64,000 nt of DNA from DATFVA01 sp963721075 (GTDB lineage: Bacteria; Bacteroidota; Ignavibacteria; Ignavibacteriales; Ignavibacteriaceae): NCBI GenBank assembly GCA_963721075.1, contig CAVRHV010000005.1, forward strand, positions 434,001-498,000, in the 5' to 3' direction. Under the pieces are notes generated by a model. It ran no database searches. It was not told the origin of the DNA and saw only the letters and a list, made by a program, of their open reading frames with translations. This document shows positions 45,307-53,009 of the stretch, piece by piece (within the stretch, counting starts at the first letter, position 1; each line of letters starts with the position of its first letter). Position numbers and translations under genes: made by a program.

Positions 45307-45465
45307 ATATTCCGCGGGATAAAGCAGCAGATTGCTTCACTAAAGGACTCGTTACTAATGACGTGCGTGAAAGATTTCTCCCTGACGATCGAAAAGAGCA
45401 GATATTTTTTTTGATGACTCGCAATGACAATGTTATGGGGACTTGCTGCAATGACCAGACAAGGC
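45307..45465. repeat. Intergenic repeat-like segment after the DUF4010 gene
   Basis: Contains GCAGATTGCTTCACTAAAGG, AATGACGTGCGTG and GATGACTCGCAATGACAATG, resembling the dispersed intergenic repeats with AGATTGCTTC and CGCAATGAC cores found in many genomes. No gene is supported. It may be a degraded mobile or REP-like element. Confidence 0.35.
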
Positions 45466-45500
45466 AAAAAAAAGGCTGAGTCACTATTTTAACCCAGCCT
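45466..45500 (-). terminator. Rho-independent terminator of the lipoprotein gene
   Basis: Stem AGGCTG / CAGCCT extended past one mismatch by GT/AC, with a ten-base loop; on the minus strand it is followed by eight T residues. It sits 31 bases past the stop codon at 45532. Confidence 0.75.
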
Positions 45501-45531
45501 CTTGCCTTACGTGAGGTAATGAAGGTTAATT

Positions 45532-46026
45532 TTAATACTTGTTATCTGTATCTGCTTTCATATGCTCAAGTATATTATTCCAGGACTGCTGTACATCATT
45601 CCAGCTCTGTCTCAGGCTCGCCTGGAACTGATCCCAGTTCTGTTCTGAAGTATCGTCCAGATTATCTACTTTATTTTTAAGATCATCTCTTTTTTCTTTA
45701 AGGTCTTTGATCCTTTTATTGTACCAGTCCTGTGTTTCCTTACTTGCATTATCTGCTTTAACCTGCATATCATCTATTTTTTGGTTCAGATTGTCTATCG
45801 CATCATTAAGATCGTCTCTCAGTTCATTTCTCTGATCATAGGTATAATCTTTATCATATTTGAATATTATAACTGTATTACTTTCCCCAGCATTAGAATT
45901 CATATTATCATTTACTGCGGTTCTGTCACTATTATTCATGTTTTCATTATTCCTGTCAGAACAAGAGTTGAATAAGAATAACGTAAACACGCTTAAAAAA
46001 AGTGATAGAACAATTTTATTTTTCAT
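45532..46026 (-). CDS. Coiled-coil lipoprotein (stress-response-like)
   Basis: 164 residues. Signal peptide with lipobox L-F-N-S-C (Cys at about 22), then a polar Asn-rich linker (23-50) and a long helical coiled coil (about 60-160) rich in Asp, Lys and Leu. The pattern of D-D-L-K-N-K-V-D-N-L and W-D-Q-F-Q-A-S-L-R-Q-S-W resembles small periplasmic proteins called sll1863-type stress proteins, though this is a weak match. It is closed by a terminator. The small membrane protein gene lies 36 bases upstream in the same direction. Confidence 0.8.
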   Translation of the reverse strand: MKNKIVLSLFLSVFTLFLFNSCSDRNNENMNNSDRTAVNDNMNSNAGESNTVIIFKYDKDYTYDQRNELRDDLNDAIDNLNQKIDDMQVKADNASKETQDWYNKRIKDLKEKRDDLKNKVDNLDDTSEQNWDQFQASLRQSWNDVQQSWNNILEHMKADTDNKY

Positions 46027-46062
46027 GATTGTTCCTTTCTGTCAATTAAATTTTCTTTTGAT

Positions 46063-46212
46063 TTATACTACTTTACGTCCCTGTATAAGTCTGATTATCA
46101 GTACTACAACAGCGATAACTAATAATATGTGTATAAAACCGCCCAGAGTGTAAGAAGTTACTATTCCAAGCAGCCAAAGTATCAAAAGAATCACAAAAAT
46201 AGTCCACAACAT
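46063..46212 (-). CDS. Small membrane protein, lmo0937/DUF5670-like
   Basis: 49 residues, M-L-W-T-I-F-V-I-L-L, with two hydrophobic helices (about 3-18 and 28-42) separated by T-S-Y-T-L-G-G-F, and a basic end Q-G-R-K-V-V. The W-L-L-G-(I/V) and G-G-x-I-H-I-L-L-V-I-A motifs match the lmo0937 family of tiny membrane proteins. GAGGAG just before the ATG at 46212 supports translation. It lies 36 bases upstream of the coiled-coil lipoprotein and is probably cotranscribed, perhaps as an envelope stress pair. Confidence 0.85.
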   Translation of the reverse strand: MLWTIFVILLILWLLGIVTSYTLGGFIHILLVIAVVVLIIRLIQGRKVV

Positions 46213-46320
46213 ATCTACTCCTCAAATTTTTATTATCACTGGTTAAGATATTGCTAAGTAATTCTATTCACTATTATTACAGTCACAGTAAATCAGCAAT
46301 GTGACCACGATTGAACTGAC

Positions 46321-46346
46321 AAAAACAGATTTAATTTCCTGTTTTT
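46321..46346. terminator. Hairpin upstream of truA
   Basis: Eight-base stem AAAAACAG / CTGTTTTT with a ten-base loop, about 48 bases ahead of truA. It resembles a terminator on either strand, but no gene lies on the plus side to end here, so it may instead be a leader structure. Confidence 0.35.
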
Positions 46347-46394
46347 AGATGATATGGTTATTTTTACCGCAATAATTTACTTGTTTACAAATCA

Positions 46395-47123
46395 TTGAAT
46401 AACTATAAACTAGCAATCCAGTACGACGGCACTGATTATTTTGGATGGCAAATCCAGAAAGGTCAGATGACCGTTCAGCAGAAGATCACGGAATCAATTG
46501 AGACAATACTGAAAGAGAAGGTAAACCTGGTAGGGTCGGGTAGAACCGATACCGGTGTGCATGCTCTTGGGCAGACAGCTAACTTCAGAACAGAGCAGGA
46601 GCTAGATCAGCATAAATTTCTTTACTCTTTAAATTCGATACTTCCCAGAGATATTTCCGTTATAAATCTGGAAAAAGCAGATGAGAAATTTCACTCAAGG
46701 TTTGATGCAAAAAAGCGGTCGTATATATACCTTATATCAAAATATAAATCACCTTTTTACGATAAATATTCGTGGTTTTATCACTTTGATATAGACTGTG
46801 GTAAACTGAATCTGCTTTCGGAATCAATTTCAGGAAAGCAGGACTACAGTTCCTTTTCCAGGAAGAATACCGATACGAAAAATAAAATATGTGAAATTTA
46901 CGAAGCGCGCTGGAAGGAGACACGGAATCTGGTGGTATTCTATATCTCGGCTGACAGATTTCTGCATGGTATGGTGCGTGCTATTACCGGGACATTGCTT
47001 TTTGCGTTAAAGAATGATCTTGGGAAAGAATATATGGAAGAGGTTATTCAATCCCGCGATCGGGAAAAGGCTGCCGAAGCCGTGCCCGCAAAAGGATTAT
47101 TTCTTTTCAAAGTTAAGTATTAA
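46395..47123 (+). CDS. truA: tRNA pseudouridine(38-40) synthase TruA
   Basis: 242 residues. Converts uridines 38-40 in the tRNA anticodon stem to pseudouridine. Catalytic Asp in G-S-G-R-T-D-T-G-V-H-A-L-G near residue 53; Y-D-G-T-D-Y-F-G-W-Q near 10; R-F-L-H-G-M-V-R near 192. Starts with TTG at 46395, the only codon giving the conserved N-terminus; no strong ribosome binding site is seen. Confidence 0.95.
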   Translation: MNNYKLAIQYDGTDYFGWQIQKGQMTVQQKITESIETILKEKVNLVGSGRTDTGVHALGQTANFRTEQELDQHKFLYSLNSILPRDISVINLEKADEKFHSRFDAKKRSYIYLISKYKSPFYDKYSWFYHFDIDCGKLNLLSESISGKQDYSSFSRKNTDTKNKICEIYEARWKETRNLVVFYISADRFLHGMVRAITGTLLFALKNDLGKEYMEEVIQSRDREKAAEAVPAKGLFLFKVKY

Positions 47124-47156
47124 GTTAAGTCAGTTGTTTGTAAAATTAGGAGTTAA

Positions 47157-47627
47157 ATGGAATTCCTCTCACAGCTTCACCCTCAGGTAGTTCATTTCCC
47201 GATTGCTTTTATGGCAATTTATGCGGTGCTTGAAATAACCGGTATACTGACAGGAAAGGAATTCTTTCAGAAAGCCGCATACCTCTTTCTTTTTCTTGGA
47301 GTATTATCGGCGATTGCAGCTTTAATTACAGGTAATCAGGCAGCCGAAGTTGCTTCGAGATGGAAAAATCAGGGGGCGGATATACCAGCCAGGCTGATCT
47401 CCGAACATGAGGAATATGCCACAATTACTATGTGGTATTTTACGGGACTTCTTGTGCTGAGAACTTTTCTTTTTGTTAAAAAGAAATTCAATGGGCTTGT
47501 AAAATATCTGTTCATTCTGCTTGCGGTTGTCGGCTTGTATTTAATCTATCAGACCGGCGATCATGGCGGAAAGCTGGTTTATGATCATGGGGTAGGGACT
47601 CAGCTCAAGAAAGATGAAATTAAATAA
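47157..47627 (+). CDS. DUF2231 membrane protein
   Basis: 156 residues, four hydrophobic helices (about 13-30, 41-62, 90-106, 115-131). DUF2231 marks: L-H-P-Q-V-V-H-F-P-I-A-F near residue 7, a G-N-Q-A-A-E near 64 and H-E-E-Y-A-T-I-T-M near 83, with several conserved His residues suggesting heme or metal binding. Function unproven. It overlaps the next gene by 14 bases. Confidence 0.88.
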   Translation: MEFLSQLHPQVVHFPIAFMAIYAVLEITGILTGKEFFQKAAYLFLFLGVLSAIAALITGNQAAEVASRWKNQGADIPARLISEHEEYATITMWYFTGLLVLRTFLFVKKKFNGLVKYLFILLAVVGLYLIYQTGDHGGKLVYDHGVGTQLKKDEIK

Positions 47628-48420
47628 ACCGGAGGCAGCAGGCTTGAGTTATTCAAGGATCGTTCTTGCGGTAGTATTAGTTAATGCGGCGGGAATTTCC
47701 CTGAGATATTTCGGATTGGATACCTACTTCATTTTACTTGGATTCCGCTTTCATCTCAGCTGTCTTATTCCTTTTTTACTATTGATGACTGAAGAGAACC
47801 TGGTTGTGTTGTGGGAAGCTTTGAAGAAACCTTCCTTCCGCAAAAAGTTAATTCCCTTATTCCTGCTGTTATTCTCTTTAGCTATTGTATCAGCTGCATT
47901 GTATTTAATAAAACAGATTAAACCTGCAGATCCCGATTATTTCTACGAGTTCGGTTTATCTTCTGTATTTGACTACCCAATTTACCTTGGCTGGAATTTT
48001 CCTCAGTTATGTATGCTCTTTATGGTACTCTCAGTTATTTCAGGTTCCGGCAATTTATCTTTTTTGAAAGTATTTGCCGGACTGGTATTATTGTTCGGAT
48101 TTGAGTTTGTTCCCATAAATAATGAATTCTCTTTATATAGTGCAGTCTCATTTATTTTGCTGGCTTTGACTGTTTCTTTTTTTGTTACCAGGCTTCAGAA
48201 TATATACTGGTTTTCATTTATTCTATTCAGTTCTGTGTGGAGTGCGGTTCTTTTATTCGGTAGTAGTTCAGCGACTATAATTAACATATTCTTTGCAAGG
48301 GAGTACGACAAATGGGAAGGATTTTTTAATGCCGGGCCGACAATTTTCGCCTTTCATATTTCCTGCTTTTTCCTTCATTTTATTGATTATTACCTTACTA
48401 TATGTGGTGCTTTCCGGTAA
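47614..48420 (+). CDS. Uncharacterised polytopic membrane protein
   Basis: 268 residues, about eight hydrophobic helices distributed along the whole length (first near 13-32, last near 243-263). No conserved catalytic motif is recognised. The short soluble loop K-K-P-S-F-R-K-K is basic, consistent with a cytoplasmic side. The 14-base overlap with the DUF2231 gene means the two are cotranslated and probably work together. Confidence 0.75.
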   Translation: MKLNKPEAAGLSYSRIVLAVVLVNAAGISLRYFGLDTYFILLGFRFHLSCLIPFLLLMTEENLVVLWEALKKPSFRKKLIPLFLLLFSLAIVSAALYLIKQIKPADPDYFYEFGLSSVFDYPIYLGWNFPQLCMLFMVLSVISGSGNLSFLKVFAGLVLLFGFEFVPINNEFSLYSAVSFILLALTVSFFVTRLQNIYWFSFILFSSVWSAVLLFGSSSATIINIFFAREYDKWEGFFNAGPTIFAFHISCFFLHFIDYYLTICGAFR

Positions 48421-48537
48421 AAAAATCAGCTGAAAAAAATCAGAAGGTTTTATTTAGAAATTGAGAATGTATTTCAGTAAATTGCAAAGGTTGTGCTGTA
48501 ATTTCCGGTTGAACTTTAACTAAAAATTGGTTGTAAA

Positions 48538-49614
48538 ATGAAAAGATTTATACTTTCAGTTTTATTGACCTTAGCCGGTTCCTTCGGGTTTGCCCAGCAG
48601 GCGGGGGACTATTTTCCTCAGTCGCAGGGCTTCAGATGGGATTACAAAGTAATACCCCTTGATTCTGCCAACAATGAAATTGACTCTTTGACGTATTTCA
48701 GGGTTGATTCATTTGCAGTTGTCACAAATTTTATGGGGCGGAATTCCAATATAGTTTTGTCTAAAAACGGGACATATAATCTTATCAATTATTTGCCCTA
48801 TACTGATAGTTCTTTCTTTTCATTCGAGAATGCCGATGGTTACCAGTATTTCAGAGTTTCTAATCTCGGAAACCTGACAACGCTTCTTGATTCGATCGGA
48901 CTTGATTCAACAGTACTTGGAGTTATTCAATCGCTTGAAAACTGGTATTCTGTTTTCCGGTTCGGACAGTCGGTTAACAATGAGTACACTATATTTTCGA
49001 AGGATACGACTCTTAACTTTAACGGTAATGATTTGCCGCTGCGCTTTAAATATCTTGGGAAAAGACTGGATGATGAAACAATACAGACGGAAGCCGGTAC
49101 GTTCGACTGCAAAAAGTTTTTACTTTCAACCACAATCAGTTATATTTTCTTTGGGGTTCCCATTGAATTTATCAGGCTGGAAACAACAAAATGGTTTGCC
49201 CAGAACACATGGTTAGTTCAGGAAATAATGCCTTCCAAATCCTTTGATCTTACGGTTATTGGATTCGGAAATGTTAATGTGCCGGGGCTAAAAACTGAAC
49301 TTATACCAATGATAACGGATGTTGAAACAGGAGTTAATACACCTCTCGGCTTTGAACTTCTGCAGAATTATCCAAATCCTTTTAATCCGGAAACAAAGAT
49401 AAGGTTCAGAGTTCCTGAAAGCGGAAATGTAAGTTTGAAAGTATACGACATTCTTGGTAACGAAGTTATGACACTGTTTGAAGGTGATAGGAATGCGGGA
49501 GATTATTCAGTAACTTTTAGTGCTGATAGAGCTGGTCTATCCAGCGGAATTTACATATATCAACTGAAGTCAAAGGGTATGGTATTATCACGAAAGATGG
49601 TATATATAAAATAA
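48538..49614 (+). CDS. T9SS-secreted protein with C-terminal sorting domain
   Basis: 358 residues. Signal peptide (1-19, ending G-F-A-Q), a middle beta-rich region of about 250 residues without recognisable family, and a type IX sorting domain with N-Y-P-N-P-F-N-P-E-T and S-G-I-Y-I-Y-Q-L. Contains a few aromatic/Asp-rich stretches (F-P-Q-S-Q-G-F-R-W-D) also seen in other Ignavibacteria surface proteins. Ligand or activity unknown. Its promoter must lie in the 117-base gap upstream, not resolved. Confidence 0.88.
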   Translation: MKRFILSVLLTLAGSFGFAQQAGDYFPQSQGFRWDYKVIPLDSANNEIDSLTYFRVDSFAVVTNFMGRNSNIVLSKNGTYNLINYLPYTDSSFFSFENADGYQYFRVSNLGNLTTLLDSIGLDSTVLGVIQSLENWYSVFRFGQSVNNEYTIFSKDTTLNFNGNDLPLRFKYLGKRLDDETIQTEAGTFDCKKFLLSTTISYIFFGVPIEFIRLETTKWFAQNTWLVQEIMPSKSFDLTVIGFGNVNVPGLKTELIPMITDVETGVNTPLGFELLQNYPNPFNPETKIRFRVPESGNVSLKVYDILGNEVMTLFEGDRNAGDYSVTFSADRAGLSSGIYIYQLKSKGMVLSRKMVYIK

Positions 49615-49672
49615 TAATTTCTAATTAACTATAATTTTTCATTATAAAAATCCTGACAGGGGTTTATCAAAT

Positions 49673-51526
49673 ATGCGTAACCTATTACAGAAGGAAGAAT
49701 ATTTCCCGGAAGCAGCCGGGACTTTAGCTCTCCCCTCAAGAGAAGAAATAGAGGAAAAATATAAATGGAATTTAAAAGATATCTATGATTCAGTAGAAGA
49801 TTGGGAAGCCGACTTCAAATGGATACAGGATAATCTGGATAATTATAAAAGCTTCGCAGGAAAAATTGGCGAAAGTTCCGAGAACCTGCTCAGCTGCATG
49901 AAGTTTGACGACGAAGTAGGTATTAAGCTGGAGAGATTGTATCTCTACACAATGCTGGCAAAAGACAGCGATCTGAGAGTTGGGAAGTTCCAATCGATGG
50001 ACGAACGGGTTAAGTCGCTCTATTCCCGTGTATCCACAGTCAGCTCTTTTATCAGACCTGAACTGCTGAACATACCGGAAGATAAGCTCAGTAAAATGCT
50101 TGATTCGAAGGAAGAGCTTAAAGTATATCGTCACTCAATCGAGGATCTTTTAAGAAAGAAATCGCACACACTTTCTCAGAAAGAAGAAGAAATACTGGCA
50201 CTTGCGGGTGAACTTACTCCTACTTCCTATAATGTTTTTTCAATGTTTACGAATGCCGATATGAAGTTCCCCATTGTTGCAGACGAGAACGGGAACGAGG
50301 TACAGCTGTCGCATGGCAGGTTCTATGCTGCAATGTATTCGGGAGACAGGGCTTACAGGGAGCGGTCATTTCAAGCTTACTTTAAACCTTTTGTTGAATA
50401 TGCAAATACGCTGTCGGTATTATTTTCGGGCAGTCTTAAATCGAATATATTTGACGCCAGAGCGAGAAAGTACGGCAGTGCACGTGAAGCGGCTCTTGGC
50501 AGGAACAATATTCCGGTTTCTGTTTACGATAACCTGGTGAAAACAGTAAATGAGAATCTTTCACCTATGTACCGCTGGGCAGCTATGAAGAAAAAAATTC
50601 TGGGACTAAAAGAACTGCATCCTTATGATGTATATGTCACTCTTTTCCCGGCTGCATTCGACAGGAAATATCCTTATGAAGAAGCAAAAAATATCGTTCT
50701 GGAATCTCTGAAGCCCCTGGGAGAAAATTATCTTAATTCACTTAAGACCGCATTTGAGAAACGATGGATTGATGTTTATGAAACTCAGGCAAAGAAGAGC
50801 GGGGCATATTCTTCGGGAACAACATTCGGCGTACATCCTTATGTGCTTCTGAACTGGACGGATCTTCTGAATGATGTCTTTACACTCAGTCACGAAATGG
50901 GTCATAATATGCATTCATATTATACCGGAAAAACCCAGCCGTTTGTCTATTCAAACTATACGATATTCCTTGCAGAAGTTGCCTCTACCTTCAATGAATC
51001 GCTTCTCCTGGAGTATTTTATTAAGATGGCGAAAACAAAAGAAGAGAAATTATATTTTATTGAAAAGTACCTTAACAATGTAACATCTACTTTTTACCGG
51101 CAGACAATGTTCGCGGAATTTGAGGCGCTTGTTTATGATAAAACCGAAAAAGGTATGGCGCTGAATTCTGAGGACCTGTGTTCCTTATACAAGGATATTT
51201 ATCAAAAGTACTGGGGACCTGAAATGGTAATAGACAGGGAAGAGGAATATACCTGGGCCAGGGTCCCTCACTTCTATTATAATTTCTATGTATATCAATA
51301 TGCCACCGGGTTCGCGGCTTCTGAGGTATTAGCCCAGAAGGTGTTAAAAGAAGGTCAGCCGGCGGTTGAGAAATATCTGAATTTTTTAAGGTCGGGCAGT
51401 TCGGATTATTCAATAAACATACTTGCGGGTGCTGGTGTTGATATGAATTCTCCCGATCCGATCAGGGCGGTTACAAAAAAAATGAATATGCTGCTTGATG
51501 AAGCAGAAAATCTAATTAACAGTTAA
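49673..51526 (+). CDS. pepF: Oligoendopeptidase F (M3B metallopeptidase)
   Basis: 617 residues, cytoplasmic zinc endopeptidase that cuts short peptides. Zinc motif H-E-M-G-H-N-M-H near residue 405 with a downstream Glu in A-E-V-A-S-T-F-N-E; the N-terminal region (about 20-200) is the helical M3 lid. Y-T-W-A-R-V-P-H-F-Y-Y-N-F near 525 contains the substrate-positioning Tyr/His. Length matches the family. ATG at 49673; no strong ribosome binding site is seen. Confidence 0.95.
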   Translation: MRNLLQKEEYFPEAAGTLALPSREEIEEKYKWNLKDIYDSVEDWEADFKWIQDNLDNYKSFAGKIGESSENLLSCMKFDDEVGIKLERLYLYTMLAKDSDLRVGKFQSMDERVKSLYSRVSTVSSFIRPELLNIPEDKLSKMLDSKEELKVYRHSIEDLLRKKSHTLSQKEEEILALAGELTPTSYNVFSMFTNADMKFPIVADENGNEVQLSHGRFYAAMYSGDRAYRERSFQAYFKPFVEYANTLSVLFSGSLKSNIFDARARKYGSAREAALGRNNIPVSVYDNLVKTVNENLSPMYRWAAMKKKILGLKELHPYDVYVTLFPAAFDRKYPYEEAKNIVLESLKPLGENYLNSLKTAFEKRWIDVYETQAKKSGAYSSGTTFGVHPYVLLNWTDLLNDVFTLSHEMGHNMHSYYTGKTQPFVYSNYTIFLAEVASTFNESLLLEYFIKMAKTKEEKLYFIEKYLNNVTSTFYRQTMFAEFEALVYDKTEKGMALNSEDLCSLYKDIYQKYWGPEMVIDREEEYTWARVPHFYYNFYVYQYATGFAASEVLAQKVLKEGQPAVEKYLNFLRSGSSDYSINILAGAGVDMNSPDPIRAVTKKMNMLLDEAENLINS

Positions 51527-51572
51527 CATTTTGCAATTAACAATTAAGAATTTATTCCGGATATAGAGTCAA

Positions 51573-52589
51573 ATGAAAGTTTACACAAAAAGAGAGTTAA
51601 ACGAATTCCACCAGTCATTAACTTATGATGATATTAGTCTTATTCCAACCGCAGTGTCACGTATTAAATCACGAACCGAAGCAAACACGCTGTGTGAATT
51701 TTTAGGTGAAAAACTAAATTTACCCGTATTATCGAGCCCCATGGATACAGTTACAGGAATCGAAATGGCAAAAGAACTTAGCCGGCTCGGCTGCATTGGC
51801 ATTCTGAACAGGTTCGATTCTTCACTTGAAGAAGTACTTCACGATCAAAAAAACGGGGTGAACCTGAAGGCCGTATCGGTTGCACTGAACACTCCAATGG
51901 ATAAGGTTGAGAAGCTTGCGGAGAAAGATTATATGATCTGTATCGATACTGCTAATGCTAACAACAAAGCTGTATTGTGTCATACCGAAGAAATTAAGAA
52001 GAAGTTTAATATAAAGATCATAGTAGGAAACATTGCACACGGAGCTTCGCTGGAGCAGCTTGAATCAGCAGGCGCCGATGCTGTGAGAGTTGGAATAGGC
52101 AGCGGCAGTGTGTGTACAACCTCGATACAAACAGGTATAGGCATAGGACAGGTTTCTTCTCTGCTTAATGTGCTTTATTCACGTTATGATAAAAAGCTGA
52201 AGATAAAAGTTATAGCGGACGGCGGGATTAAGAGTCCCGGCGACGTTGCCAAAGCAATTGCTCTCGGTGCAGATGCTGTGATGCTTGGAAGAATGCTTTC
52301 GGGGACCAAGGAAACACCCGGTGAAGTAATTAAATACAACGGACAACTCTGGAAGAAATACCGCGGTTCGGCATCGTTCGGCGTAAAGATGAGAAATGAA
52401 TTCATTGAAGGGGAAGAGACGATGGTGCCTTATAAAGGTGTAGTAAAGAATGTAATTGACGGGATATCAGACGGATTGAGAAGCTCGATGAGTTATATGG
52501 ACTGCCTTAATCTTGAAGAACTCAGGAAAATAGATACCTTTGCAATCCTCAGCAACAGTTCATACCTTGAACGCCTTCCCAAGATCTAA
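51573..52589 (+). CDS. IMP dehydrogenase/GMP reductase-family protein lacking CBS domains
   Basis: 338 residues. TIM-barrel core: L-T-Y-D-D-I-S-L-I-P, S-S-P-M-D-T-V-T, the active-site Cys loop G-I-G-S-G-S-V-C-T-T, A-D-G-G-I-K-S-P-G-D, L-G-R-M-L-S-G, and the nucleotide flap region K-K-Y-R-G-S-A-S. The pair of CBS domains (about 120 residues) present in most bacterial IMPDH between strand 2 and helix 2 is absent, giving GMP-reductase-like length. Cannot decide between IMPDH and GMP reductase activity from sequence; the Y-R-G-S-A-S stretch leans to IMPDH-like and the compact size to GMPR. Confidence 0.85.
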   Translation: MKVYTKRELNEFHQSLTYDDISLIPTAVSRIKSRTEANTLCEFLGEKLNLPVLSSPMDTVTGIEMAKELSRLGCIGILNRFDSSLEEVLHDQKNGVNLKAVSVALNTPMDKVEKLAEKDYMICIDTANANNKAVLCHTEEIKKKFNIKIIVGNIAHGASLEQLESAGADAVRVGIGSGSVCTTSIQTGIGIGQVSSLLNVLYSRYDKKLKIKVIADGGIKSPGDVAKAIALGADAVMLGRMLSGTKETPGEVIKYNGQLWKKYRGSASFGVKMRNEFIEGEETMVPYKGVVKNVIDGISDGLRSSMSYMDCLNLEELRKIDTFAILSNSSYLERLPKI

Positions 52590-52617
52590 AAAAACTTAAA
52601 AGCTAAATATTATTTCA

Positions 52618-52643
52618 CTCCCGGCTCATTCGAGAGTCGGGAG
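52618..52643 (+). terminator. Hairpin after the IMPDH-like gene
   Basis: Ten-base stem with one G-U pair and a six-base loop, 29 bases past the stop. It lacks a clear T-run, so it may be a terminator of the Rho-dependent kind or an RNA-stabilising structure. Confidence 0.45.
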
Positions 52644-52689
52644 AAACCTCCCTTAACTTCTTGTATAAGCTGAAAAATCCCTGCAAGCT

Positions 52690-52730
52690 GCCCGGTGTCT
52701 CGCAGATAAGTCGATTTTGCGTGACCGGGC
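52690..52730. other. Nested hairpin of unknown role
   Basis: Outer stem GCCCGGT / ACCGGGC (seven bases perfect) enclosing an inner stem CGCA / TGCG with a 13-base loop. Could be a small structured RNA or leader element; no known riboswitch is recognised. Confidence 0.4.
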
Positions 52731-52791
52731 TTCTTAGAACCAGCACAATACAATAAACCGACATTTATCATACGATCAAATCACTTTACAA

Positions 52792-52868
52792 CTGCGTTCC
52801 ACCTCCGCTCCACCTCCGCTCCAACTCCGCTTCAACTGCGCTTCAACTCCGCTTCAACTCCGCTCAAA
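52792..52868. repeat. Tandem repeat, seven 11-bp units
   Basis: Seven head-to-tail copies of CTCCGCTTCAA with single-base variants at positions 3, 6, 8, 9 and 11. The period matches roughly one helical turn. Pyrimidine-rich on the plus strand. It lies 142 bases upstream of the S9 peptidase gene. Confidence 0.92.
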
Positions 52869-53009
52869 TTACCATATTTGGTCAATTCTTCGATCATGGT
52901 ATTTCTCAGATGATGTATTTGACATTCATGTTGTCTGTCACCAGCAATAATTGATTTGCTTGTTTAATTTTTAATAAATTTATTTTTTGAATTTTCCGGA
53001 ATAATCACG

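Larger units (their letters stand above)
52590..53009. other. Intergenic region with hairpins and an 11-bp tandem repeat
   Basis: 420 bases without a gene. It holds an inverted repeat at 52618-52643 (CTCCCGGCTC / GAGTCGGGAG), a larger nested hairpin at 52690-52730, and the tandem repeat at 52792-52868. The last 100 bases should include the promoter of the S9 peptidase gene; none is certain. Confidence 0.6.

Noticed and set aside
52792..52868. CRISPR array
   Set aside because: Units are 11 bp and directly adjacent without spacers; no cas genes in the window.
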